Of a stretch of 64,000 bases of DNA, positions 8,271 through 16,235 are shown in pieces (within the stretch, counting starts at the first letter, position 1; each line of letters begins with the position of its first letter). A model generated the notes under the pieces. The model searched no databases, had not been told where the DNA came from, and saw nothing but the letters and a program-made list of their open reading frames with translations. This DNA comes from Clostridiales bacterium (GTDB lineage: Bacteria > Bacillota > Clostridia > Lachnospirales > WQUN01). Location: positions 1 through 64,000 of the forward strand of contig JAISWZ010000621.1 in NCBI GenBank assembly GCA_031270945.1, written 5' to 3'. A program made the position numbers and the translations under genes.

Positions 8271-8346
8271 AAAAGCGCAAGCGAAAACCTTTGGTTTTCG
8301 CTTGCGCTTTTAATTTAAGTTTTTTGGTTTTCGCTTGCGCTTTTTA
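8271..8346. terminator. Duplicated terminator-like hairpin
   Basis: Copy of the hairpin at 6536-6577 (8271-8311), followed by an extra direct repeat of its right arm, GGTTTTCGCTTGCGCTTTTT. Confidence 0.65.
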
Positions 8347-8362
8347 CTTATCCAAATTTTCG

Positions 8363-9490
8363 TTACAGCTCTTGAGTGTTAACACGAACATTTCTTTCCC
8401 TAACCAACCATCTGGCACCGCTTCCCAGGCCTTTTATGATGAAGTTGACAATGGCGGCGCATATTAGTGAAATGACAAAGGCCAGCGAAATCTTTGCGGC
8501 CATTAGCGGCGCGAAGCCCCTGAAGCGTTCCTGCTTGTCAGGGTGGATGTTAATCGCTTTGATGACCAGGCTATGCAGGACGTAAGCGGTTGGGGTCAAG
8601 GCGGCTATGCGGTTTATAGCGCGGCTTTTTATTTTCAAACTTCTAAAGTACCTGAAAGCCAACACTGCCGCAAGAATGACGAAGAAGTTGCTGTAAGGGG
8701 CGAATATGCCAACGTAAGACGAGAATGGATATGACACCTTAAAGCCTCTCAGTGGAGAAAGATAGATGTATGGACTTTTGTCTGAGCAATACAGGAAATT
8801 TATAAAGGTGCCGAACAATAGAACCAGTATCGGAGGCAATGGGCCTGCCGCCTTCTCTGATGGATGGATGCGCATGTACGCCCCTATGACGTACATGGTT
8901 ATAAAAAGCGAAAGGTTTGATGAAAACCAGTCCGTGTTTATGAAATTCACTCCCAGCATCATCTGAACCGTTGCAATGCATGAATTGAACAGGAGCAAGA
9001 CTGCTATAAGCCTTTTGAAGGCGGCTTTGTCCAGCGCCTGGATCAGCATGTTCAGAAATGGGGCGACAAGAAAGAGCATTAACAGCACTTGCACATACCA
9101 AATATGATAAAAGTCGCCGTTTGATTTCAAGAATGCTTTGACCATTGTCCAAAGCGCCGTCAAAAGCCTCTCAGGCACGGACTCGATGCGCTTGTTGGCC
9201 GAAATCGCCTCGATATAGAAAAGAGGGGCGCATGCCGCCAGGGTTGCCAGAAGCTTTTTTGCCTGCCCGTATATCTTTTTCGCTTGGGACTTGCAGGTAA
9301 AGTAGCCTGTAATTATGACAAAGCTGCCTACGGCTATCCTCGAAAAGCTGTTGATCAGGTTTGCCAGCTGCCACTTGGGATCGTAGACGTCAAAGCTCAA
9401 GGAAAGGTAGTAGCTGCTTGAATGGATTGAGCAAACCATTAGAAACATCAAAATGCGATCCAGCTCTATACCTGTGTCTCTTTCAGGCAT
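8363..9490 (-). CDS. Acyltransferase 3 family membrane protein (copy 2)
   Basis: 375 aa, the same length as its neighbour at 6698-7825 and nearly identical to it. The N-terminal 50 residues differ at one position (AVGNF/AVGSF). Differences cluster in the loop around residue 95 (IGIVLTNKSIEPVPER against IEAISANKRIESVPER) and near the C-terminus. The Arg/His pair and all helices are conserved and the frame is intact, so both copies may be active, possibly with different acceptors. The ribosome binding site AGGAGG is also duplicated. Confidence 0.85.
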   Translation of the reverse strand: MPERDTGIELDRILMFLMVCSIHSSSYYLSLSFDVYDPKWQLANLINSFSRIAVGSFVIITGYFTCKSQAKKIYGQAKKLLATLAACAPLFYIEAISANKRIESVPERLLTALWTMVKAFLKSNGDFYHIWYVQVLLMLFLVAPFLNMLIQALDKAAFKRLIAVLLLFNSCIATVQMMLGVNFINTDWFSSNLSLFITMYVIGAYMRIHPSEKAAGPLPPILVLLFGTFINFLYCSDKSPYIYLSPLRGFKVSYPFSSYVGIFAPYSNFFVILAAVLAFRYFRSLKIKSRAINRIAALTPTAYVLHSLVIKAINIHPDKQERFRGFAPLMAAKISLAFVISLICAAIVNFIIKGLGSGARWLVRERNVRVNTQEL

Positions 9491-9529
9491 TCAAACGCCT
9501 CCTAAGGCGGTGCTTTCCGCCCGGTTCTC

Positions 9530-9826
9530 TTATGTTTTGAAATAATTCTGCGTAACAACCACCGGGCAAATAGACGTAAATGGCTTAAACGCAAGATTTG
9601 TCCGTCACATCCGCCTTTAGAAAGCCTTGATTTTAGGGCCTTGATGGAGTTCTTACGGCAGAATCATTGAAATTCATATCCCAAATTTATTTACGTTTGC
9701 AAAAGTCCGGGGCAAGGGCATTACCAGGACTTTTGGGATATGCGCTCGCCATAATTATGGCATGAAGCCTTCACAATGTCAATGATTTAATGCCTTTGCT
9801 GCAGATTTCTGAAGTTTTAAGGGGAA
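9530..9826. repeat. Spacer with a degenerate CATATCCC element
   Basis: No gene is seen. Positions 9674-9747 hold a shortened palindromic element (TTCATATCCCAAATTT, a core with AAAAGTCC and GGACTTTT, TTTGGGATATGCGCTC). Confidence 0.65.
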
Positions 9827-9861
9827 ATAAAAAGGCAGGGCTTGAAAGCCGCTGCCTTTTA
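9827..9861 (-). terminator. Terminator of the Cys-rich protein operon
   Basis: On the minus strand AAAAGGCAGCGGCTTTC pairs with the following AAGCCCTGCCTTTT and runs into TATTT, about 20 bases after the stop of the gene at 9882. Confidence 0.75.
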
Positions 9862-9881
9862 TCACATAAAAACCCAAAGTT

Positions 9882-10175
9882 TCATGCATCCGAAGAATGC
9901 CTCCATTTTTTGAAGGCTATCATCATGGCTGATATCTCCGGAAACCTCTTGATTATAATGCCGTAATTCTCTTTCACGTGGGGATGCAGGCACATGCTGC
10001 AATCTTTCACGCCGCTTTTTGTATACCGGAAGTTGCCTCCGCACAGCTCGTCCAAAGCGTAGAGCGGGCAATAGCAGAACAGGCAGTTGAAAGTCTCGGG
10101 CGAATCGGTCTTATGGCAAGGAAAGTACTCGCATTTGGTGTTTTGAAAAAACGAGTAGTTTTTCTCTTCGCTCAT
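9882..10175 (-). CDS. Cysteine-rich small metal-binding domain protein
   Basis: 97 aa. The pattern CEYFPCHK, FNCLFCYCPLYALDELCGG, FRYTKSGVKDCSMCLHPH and a final I..RF matches the 'cysteine-rich small domain' family (Pfam PF04071), proposed to bind a metal or Fe-S centre. In other genomes the family is often found near cobalamin genes, but none is seen here. The start ATG overlaps the stop of the upstream membrane-protein gene (ATGA), so translation is probably coupled. Confidence 0.8.
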   Translation of the reverse strand: MSEEKNYSFFQNTKCEYFPCHKTDSPETFNCLFCYCPLYALDELCGGNFRYTKSGVKDCSMCLHPHVKENYGIIIKRFPEISAMMIAFKKWRHSSDA

Positions 10176-11398
10176 CTTAGCCCAGCCAGCCCTTCTGAAA
10201 TGTCAGCCGCCAGCTCTTGGGGCTTCAAGATGTCATTGCCTTGCGCATGGTACCAGTGAGGCCTTTCTATATAGGCCACTCCATGGTTCTTTGTCCACTG
10301 CTCGCCATATCCAAGCACCATGGCATAGGGAAGGACGGAGGTGAAGTACTCTGGATCCTCTTCCTCCAGCTCCTGGAGCTTGGCCTTGCTGGCGCTTTCG
10401 AGAAAAAGCTTGAACCCTAGAACATGCTCCCAATACCTGGCGCCAGCCTCGGTTCTTCTCTTGCAGATGAAAGCCAATATCAGCGCTGCAACAATGCAGA
10501 CGAAGCCGGTGGCAAGCCTCGGGAAGATTCCAATTCTGTAAGTCAGGCCAAACAGGAGTCCGGCAACAATGGCTAGAGGGATAAGAGCTATAGCCAAGCC
10601 GCCAGCCATCTTTTCTGGCGCATAGGTTTTGCCTAGGCCAATGAATATGGGGGTTCCCAGAATCAAGGCTATTCCTATCGAAATGCCTATTGAAGCCATG
10701 ACGCTTGTGAAAAGGGACTCAGTGAACCAGTAGTAAAAGACGAATGGATACAATGCGAGGGTAAGGCTAGCTATTCCAGGCAATGCCACTGTAGCTGATC
10801 TTAGGAAGCTTCGCTTGAAATGCCTTCTTTTGTATGTGTTGTAGCTTCTTTTCGCTTCCTTTGCGGCCTCTTCCAAGGAAAGCCTGAAAGTGCCGCTTTC
10901 AAGGTCTGATGTGAGCACTGTGTTTTCCTGCCCATATGTAAACATCTCGCGAAACATCTTCATTTCATGCTGCTTGGCTTCCATTCCCATGGTCTTCAGC
11001 TTCCTGAACATGAACCCCTTGACTGGGCCTTTGGCAGTCGCCATTTCCACCTCTGTCATGTCCATGTACCCCTTGGACGCCCAGTAAAAGACCATGCATA
11101 TCATGTCCCTAGGCAAGGCTTTTCCCTTTATGGCGACAGCCAAGTCAGCTGGCGTCATCCCCAATGGAGGATAGCTCTGAAACTCAGGGCACAGCTTCCG
11201 CCCTGTTAGCATCGGAGGAAGAACAAAGCAAAACGCTGTGATCAAAGGCATCAAGATCATGTGGAGCTCTGCATCCGCTCCGATTGCCGCCAAGCTTTCT
11301 CCTGGCAGCTTCTGAAGAACCCCGGCGAATGCTGGCTGAGAAATGGCCAGCACGAAGAATGCTAAAGCGGGTGCCATCTTTTTCAAGACCGAACCCAT
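10172..11398 (-). CDS. DUF2207-like predicted membrane protein, short form
   Basis: 408 aa. A signal-like N-terminus (ALAFFVLAISQPAFAG) is followed by a hydrophobic segment (~45-65), a cytoplasmic part with PPLGMTPADLAVAIKGKAL and FYWASKGYMDMTEVE, then several membrane helices (~205-310) and a C-terminal GFKLFLESASKAKLQELEEE with FTSVLPYAMVLGYGEQW. These are hallmarks of the C-terminal half of DUF2207 proteins. The large N-terminal extracellular domain normal for the family is missing. Function is unknown. GGGAGTGA precedes the start. It is co-transcribed and coupled with the small Cys-rich protein. Confidence 0.7.
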   Translation of the reverse strand: MGSVLKKMAPALAFFVLAISQPAFAGVLQKLPGESLAAIGADAELHMILMPLITAFCFVLPPMLTGRKLCPEFQSYPPLGMTPADLAVAIKGKALPRDMICMVFYWASKGYMDMTEVEMATAKGPVKGFMFRKLKTMGMEAKQHEMKMFREMFTYGQENTVLTSDLESGTFRLSLEEAAKEAKRSYNTYKRRHFKRSFLRSATVALPGIASLTLALYPFVFYYWFTESLFTSVMASIGISIGIALILGTPIFIGLGKTYAPEKMAGGLAIALIPLAIVAGLLFGLTYRIGIFPRLATGFVCIVAALILAFICKRRTEAGARYWEHVLGFKLFLESASKAKLQELEEEDPEYFTSVLPYAMVLGYGEQWTKNHGVAYIERPHWYHAQGNDILKPQELAADISEGLAGLR

Positions 11399-11470
11399 GA
11401 AATCACTCCCATCGTATTATTTAAAAGCAAGACCGATCCATGTCCGCTTGTGCGGCCGCTTTTAAACTTA

Positions 11471-11574
11471 GAAAATATCCCATATTTTGCAAAGGCTTGG
11501 ATCTGGACACGAACGCAGCAAAGCAGCGCCAGGACTTTCCCAAGCTTTCTTGGAATTTTGGGATATACACTAAG
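11471..11574. repeat. Diverged CATATCCC palindromic element
   Basis: Left end CTTAGAAAATATCCCATATT, right end GGAATTTTGGGATATACAC followed by TAAG. The inner stem is degenerate. It lies between the divergent DUF2207-like and carboxypeptidase genes. Confidence 0.7.
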
Positions 11575-11877
11575 TATAGCATAGCCCAAGAAATTTGGCT
11601 ATACCGACAAGAGCTTAAAGTAAAACTGATGCATCGTCATCCGTGCCTTTTTGCCAGCCCGAATGCAATTTGCGTTAATAATTTAACGATATAAAGTCGC
11701 ATTTTGGGTATTATTGTTATGTTCTTGTCAAAAAGAAACTTGCTTTTAAGTTGCTTGTCATTGCCCGCCTCAAGCTCAAGCCTCATATTGCTTTTCCATC
11801 TGCATGGCATTATAATATTTAAATGCCTGATCGAGAAGCGCAAACGCCTCAAGGCCACCAGCGAAAGGAGTTTAGGT

Positions 11878-12906
11878 ATGAAGCCACTTGTCAAGCCTCC
11901 GTCCCTCAAGCCTGGAGACACGGTAGCAACTGTGTCGCTCTCAGGGGGGTACGCTGGAGACAGCGCTATAACATGGCGGTATATGCAGGGGAAAGAGCAA
12001 CTCGAAAATTTGTTCGGCTTAAAGGTTGTTGAGATGCCTCACACTCTGTCTAATCCAGAATATGTTTACAACCACCCCGAAGCCCGCGCCCAGGATATGA
12101 TGGAAGCGTTCGCCGATCCAGAGATAAAGGGGATATTCACTGTGGTTGGCGGCAATGACACTATACGCTTGCTGCCGTTTATAGACTACTCGGTTATCCG
12201 GAACAACCCCAAGGCTTTCATTGGCTACTCAGACACCACAGTGAATCACTTCATGTGCTACAAGGCGGGAATATCAAGCTTCTATGGGCCTTCGATCCTG
12301 TCTGACCTCGCAGAGAACCTGGGCGTTCCAGAATACACAGCCAAATGGATTAAAAAAGCTTTGTTTGCGTCTTCTCCCATAGGAGAAATCAAGCAGTCAC
12401 CTACGTGGACGTCTGAGCACCTCAGCTGGGTCATAGAAAACAAAAACACAGCCAGGACGTTTAGCCCCAACAACGGCCACGAGACGCTTCAAGGCGGCGG
12501 CATAGCCAAAGGGCGCTTGATTGGCGGATGCATTGAAGTCTTTGATTGGCTCAGGGGCACTGAGCTCTTTCCTCCCATAGAAGACTTTGATGGCGCAATA
12601 ATGTTTTTTGAGACAAGCGAGGAGATGCTTCCTCCTTCGAACTTTGAGTACATTCTCAGAGCCCTTGGCGTTATGGGCGTTCTTGAGCGACTGAATGGGA
12701 TGGTTTTCTCAAAGCCCTGCAACAACAGGCATTATGACGAGTACAAGGCCAAGATCAGTAAAGTCCTTGCCGAGTACGGCAGGTCAAGCATGCCCGTCCT
12801 TTGCAACCTTAGCTTTGGGCACTGCGAGCCGAAGTTTATTATTCCCTATGGTGCCATAGGAGAGATTGATTGCGAGCGAAAGGCATTCGCGATATTGGAA
12901 GGCTGA
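11878..12906 (+). CDS. S66-family LD-carboxypeptidase / MccF-like peptidase
   Basis: 342 aa, cytoplasmic. Catalytic triad of family S66: Ser118 in FIGYSDTTVNHF, Glu220 in GGCIEVFDW and His315 in FGHCEPKF. VVGGNDTIRLLP and YGPSIL are also typical. The long form with LRGTELFPP resembles MccF (immunity to microcin C-like aminoacyl nucleotides) and other S66 proteins more than classical LdcA for murein tetrapeptides, so self-immunity and peptidoglycan recycling both remain open. The frame opens at 11704, but AAAGGAG before 11878 and the conserved start (LKPGDTVATVSLSGG) set the start. Confidence 0.85.
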   Translation: MKPLVKPPSLKPGDTVATVSLSGGYAGDSAITWRYMQGKEQLENLFGLKVVEMPHTLSNPEYVYNHPEARAQDMMEAFADPEIKGIFTVVGGNDTIRLLPFIDYSVIRNNPKAFIGYSDTTVNHFMCYKAGISSFYGPSILSDLAENLGVPEYTAKWIKKALFASSPIGEIKQSPTWTSEHLSWVIENKNTARTFSPNNGHETLQGGGIAKGRLIGGCIEVFDWLRGTELFPPIEDFDGAIMFFETSEEMLPPSNFEYILRALGVMGVLERLNGMVFSKPCNNRHYDEYKAKISKVLAEYGRSSMPVLCNLSFGHCEPKFIIPYGAIGEIDCERKAFAILEG

Positions 12907-12914
12907 GATTGCCA

Positions 12915-12972
12915 CTTAGTGCATAACCATACTTTTCCGGCACCTCGGATTTAGTTTTGGGATATGCACTAA
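12915..12972. repeat. Truncated CATATCCC element
   Basis: CTTAGTGCATAACC is joined directly to the right half ACTTTTCCGGCACCTCGG and TTTTGGGATATGCACTAA. The left stem arm is deleted, so it cannot form the full hairpin. It lies just upstream of the next gene's ribosome binding site. Confidence 0.75.
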
Positions 12973-12993
12973 ATTGGTTAGAGAGGATGAACC

Positions 12994-13986
12994 ATGGATA
13001 GATCTTACATACCCCTGACAGAATTTTTCGAGCACTGCCTTTCTGGTGCCAAGGCGCAAGGCTACAAATATGTGGTAAGCCTTCTGGCGCGGGATACTGG
13101 ATATGGAGCTTTGTACTCCACGCTGGAAAGGCAGTGGGTAGCGCTTGATGACGTTACTGCTAAAGATTTTTTGTTCATGTTCGTAGGTGACACAAAGGAT
13201 GCGGATAGGCGCCAGGATGCTTATAGGCGCCAGGATGCTTATGAGCACCTGTATGCTTACAGAACCGAAGTGCAAACCAAAAATTACGCTTACGTTTATA
13301 ACGACCAGGCTTATTTTTATGACAAAACCCCTTTGAAGTCAGAACTGAACTACGACTTTTCCAATATCAGATCGCGTGGGCGCTACACTTCAGATCTGCC
13401 AGCCCAGCAAACGCAAAGCATCTATGAGCTGCAGCGCTACTTTGGCTTTTCAAGGCGGGACATCCCCTGCTTGGTGTTTGTAAACCTGCAAACCGAAAGC
13501 AAAACGCGCGTATCCGTGACAGACGACAACTTGTATGACTTGTTGAACAACATCCTTATCGATCTTGAGGAGTTGTTCGAGAAAATTGATGCACTGAACA
13601 ACGATATTGATCGGTTTTCGTCTTTAGCGGCCCAGCTGACGGATAAGCCTTTTCACGCCAATGCTATCGATGCTATAAATATCCGCAAAGAGTTGCTTCG
13701 CGCGTCAGGGATGCTATTGCCAGAGCCCCGGGACGCTCTGCTTTACTGCATAAACAACCTTGTTCACGAAGAAGGCAAGGTCGATCCTTTCTTCCACGAG
13801 AAGTTGGACAAATATATCGGCATTTCCAAGTCTCTTCCCAAGAATTATGTGGAAGACATGGAGGCTCTTCTGGACAACGTTGAGCCAGCCCGCTCCAAAG
13901 CAGAGATAAATGCGCTTTATAAACGCTCAGACCATATCATCGAGTCGTACAATTATCCAAAAAACATGCACGGCAAAAATCTCTAA
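12994..13986 (+). CDS. Hypothetical protein with internal RRQDAY repeat
   Basis: 330 aa, acidic, with no signal peptide or membrane segment. I recognise no family. The N-terminal ~120 residues look like an alpha/beta domain (YKYVVSLLARDTGYGALYST, FLFMFVGDTKD). An 18-bp direct repeat at about 13203-13241 encodes DRRQDAY/YRRQDAY and is a likely recent expansion. The C-terminal half (~180-320) is predicted mainly helical (LYDLLNNILIDLEELFEKID). AGAGGA lies eight bases before the ATG. It is preceded by a truncated palindromic element and followed by a bidirectional terminator, so it stands alone. Confidence 0.6.
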   Translation: MDRSYIPLTEFFEHCLSGAKAQGYKYVVSLLARDTGYGALYSTLERQWVALDDVTAKDFLFMFVGDTKDADRRQDAYRRQDAYEHLYAYRTEVQTKNYAYVYNDQAYFYDKTPLKSELNYDFSNIRSRGRYTSDLPAQQTQSIYELQRYFGFSRRDIPCLVFVNLQTESKTRVSVTDDNLYDLLNNILIDLEELFEKIDALNNDIDRFSSLAAQLTDKPFHANAIDAINIRKELLRASGMLLPEPRDALLYCINNLVHEEGKVDPFFHEKLDKYIGISKSLPKNYVEDMEALLDNVEPARSKAEINALYKRSDHIIESYNYPKNMHGKNL

Positions 13987-14006
13987 TTCCCCAAGGATCA
14001 CCTAAA

Positions 14007-14045
14007 AAATGGCTTGGCGCTTTCGCGCCAAGCCATTTGCTTTAT
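14007..14045. terminator. Bidirectional intrinsic terminator
   Basis: AAATGGCTTGGCGC and GCGCCAAGCCATTT form a perfect 14-bp stem with a TTTC loop. The plus side continues TGCTTTATTTT; the minus side has a run of six T. It serves the 330-aa gene and the minus-strand operon ending at 14161. Confidence 0.85.
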
Positions 14046-14056
14046 TTTCTAGAAAA

Positions 14057-14155
14057 GGTTCTCGCTAGGCTCTCGCTAGGCTCTCGCTAGGTTCTCGCTA
14101 GGCTCTCGCTAGGCTCTCGCCAGGTTCTCGCCAGACTCTCGCCGAGCTCTCGCCA
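14057..14155. repeat. Nine tandem 11-bp units (GGCTCTCGCTA)
   Basis: Exactly nine contiguous 11-bp units. The first five are GG(C/T)TCTCGCTA and the last four drift to CGCCA/CGCCG ends. The array ends five bases before the stop codon of the fused kinase gene, so it lies in that transcript's 3' untranslated part. Confidence 0.95.
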
Positions 14156-14160
14156 GCGCG

Positions 14161-16167
14161 TCAATCCCGCTTTTCCCAATATCTTTCCACCATAGCCCCC
14201 ATCTCATCCCAATGCCTCTCCATGTCAGCCGCCAGCCCGAACTGCGACCTGCAGCGATCTAGATTGTGGGACTCGCGGTCTATGCGGTAATAGATGTCGC
14301 CTTCAAGGTAGTCCGCAAGAAACCTGACACCGTTTTCAAGCGTCATTGTGATGGCGCCGTACCTGAGGCTTTCCGCCTCGGCGCGATTTAGCATGCTTCC
14401 GCAAGCTTTTAAGAAGCCCTCAGTGCAAGCCTCAGCCATCTCCAGGGAAAGAGCGGCCTTAGATGAATCCGGCTCGTCTTCCGCCGCCGTATTCGCGCCA
14501 TAGCGTATGGCCTCCCCGTAGTCATGCGCCGCAAGCCCGGGCATCAAAGTGTCCAGATCTATGACGCACAGGGCGTCTCCTGTGCGTTCGTCAAACAAGA
14601 CATTTGTCAGCTTCGCGTCGTTATGGACAAGCCTCACAGGCAACTCCCCCGCGTCTCGCATCTTTGATAGCCTTATGGCCACTTCTTCCCTGGACAGGGC
14701 GAAGTCAAGCTCTTTGGCCACTTTGGACGCGCGGCCCATGGTGTCTTTCTTGACAACCTCTTTCAAGTGGTTAAAGTATCTGGGAGCATCATGAAAATTG
14801 GCGATTGTTGTCTCTATAAGCTCCAAGGGAATGCCATCAAGCGATCTCAGGAACTCGCCAAAGGCTTTGCCGCATGCTTTCATGTCGTTTGGGGTTCTTG
14901 GCTTTTGGAGGCAAACGCTATTAGGAACATAGTCATAGAGCCTCCACACCTGGCCGCTGGGATCAACGTCCCAAAGCTCGCCTGAAAGCGAAGGCACAAG
15001 CGTTAAGCCCGCGCCCTTGAGACGATCCAGGGCCAGAACTATGTTTTTCATCACAGCTATCGGCTTCTTGAAGACTCCGCTGTTTATCTTTTGCATCACG
15101 TACCTTTTGCCTGTCTTGTCTTCAACAAGGCTTGTGACGTTTATAAGCCCGCTTCCATGCATGGCGGCATGAACCGGCGCTCCTTGGAGCTTGAAGCGGC
15201 TCGCTTGCTCAAGCAGACTCAAGGGCTTTTCTTGCCAAAGCTCTTCGGGGTATTCGCCTGATTCTATCAGCTTTGACAGAGCCAATTTTACTGTCGGCAA
15301 GTCGCTTCTATAAGTTATTCCAAACCATTGGCTTGACTCGGCATTAGGGGTGCCATTCGCGCTGGACATGCGCTCCAGCACTTCTATCTCGATCTTCTTC
15401 TCATCAAGAAGCTGGGCTGACACCCAAGGCAGGAAGTATTCGGAGGTTAAAATATTGGTGCCTGACAGGCCGTCAAGAAAGACTGAAAGCCTCTCTTCCG
15501 CTTCCTTCATGAAGCTTGAGTCAAACCCCCACAGGTTCATGGACACGATTGTCTCTGAAGGCACAAAGATCAAGTCATCTCCGTCAGCATACGCCGCGCC
15601 TCCTGGCCTGGGCACAATATGCGTCCTTTCTGTGATCCCTGAGAGCATGCCTCTTTCATCCAGCTCGCATATTCCTCTGGCCACATGCCCATTGCCTGAA
15701 AGGGTGTCTCCAAGCTTATATCCAACCATAGCCCCCAAGCCTTCTTTGGCCCTGTTGGACAAGAACTCAAACATGGCCTTGTACGCGCTAGCGCCGTAAA
15801 AGTCGTCAGCGTTTATGACAGCGAAGGGGCCGCTCACTTCATGCCTTGCGGCAAGCAGGGCATGGGCTGTGCCCCATGGCTTTTTCCTTCCGGCAGGGAC
15901 GCTTCTCCCTGCCGGAAGGTCATCCAGCCTTTGAAAGCAGTAGCGCAAATCTACAAACCTGGAGATTCGGTCTCCTATCATTGCCCTGAAATCGGCTTCT
16001 ATCTCTTTGGTTATGACACAGATGACAGTCTCAAAACCAGCTCGCATTGCGTCGTAGATTGAATAGTCAATAATCAGCTGCCCTGCCCCGTCAACCGGCT
16101 CAATTTGCTTGAGCCCGCCAAAACGGCTTCCTATTCCTGCGGCAAGGACAACCAGAGATGGTTTCAT
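14161..16167 (-). CDS. Fused sugar nucleotidyltransferase and APH-type sugar kinase
   Basis: 668 aa, two enzymes in one chain. Residues 1 to ~300 are a nucleotidyltransferase: LAAGIGSRFGGLKQIEPVDG at the start, WGTAHALLAAR and INADDFYG. Residues ~325-668 are an aminoglycoside-phosphotransferase-like kinase with VHNDAKLTNVLF (catalytic Asp517) and CVIDLDTLMPGLAAHDYGEA, closest in pattern to N-acetylhexosamine 1-kinases. Together they could phosphorylate a free sugar at C1 and activate it to an NDP-sugar, as in cell-wall sugar salvage or the galacto-N-biose pathway. The start is preceded by AGGAGG. It is last in an operon with an oxidoreductase and a two-component system. The exact sugar is inference. 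Confidence 0.75.
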   Translation of the reverse strand: MKPSLVVLAAGIGSRFGGLKQIEPVDGAGQLIIDYSIYDAMRAGFETVICVITKEIEADFRAMIGDRISRFVDLRYCFQRLDDLPAGRSVPAGRKKPWGTAHALLAARHEVSGPFAVINADDFYGASAYKAMFEFLSNRAKEGLGAMVGYKLGDTLSGNGHVARGICELDERGMLSGITERTHIVPRPGGAAYADGDDLIFVPSETIVSMNLWGFDSSFMKEAEERLSVFLDGLSGTNILTSEYFLPWVSAQLLDEKKIEIEVLERMSSANGTPNAESSQWFGITYRSDLPTVKLALSKLIESGEYPEELWQEKPLSLLEQASRFKLQGAPVHAAMHGSGLINVTSLVEDKTGKRYVMQKINSGVFKKPIAVMKNIVLALDRLKGAGLTLVPSLSGELWDVDPSGQVWRLYDYVPNSVCLQKPRTPNDMKACGKAFGEFLRSLDGIPLELIETTIANFHDAPRYFNHLKEVVKKDTMGRASKVAKELDFALSREEVAIRLSKMRDAGELPVRLVHNDAKLTNVLFDERTGDALCVIDLDTLMPGLAAHDYGEAIRYGANTAAEDEPDSSKAALSLEMAEACTEGFLKACGSMLNRAEAESLRYGAITMTLENGVRFLADYLEGDIYYRIDRESHNLDRCRSQFGLAADMERHWDEMGAMVERYWEKRD

Positions 16168-16235
16168 TAAATGCCAACCTCCTGCTGAAGCTCTTATATG
16201 ATTTATTCTAGATTTCCAGCTTTTTCTTATATTGT

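Larger units (their letters stand above)
8026..9529. repeat. Tandem duplication, copy 2
   Basis: Second copy of 6315-7864, with clear but modest divergence. The left edge is CCTTCGAAGATTC and the right edge is just after GCCCGGTTCTCTT. It lacks the palindromic element but repeats part of the TTTTCGCTTGCGC arm around 8320-8346. Confidence 0.9.
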
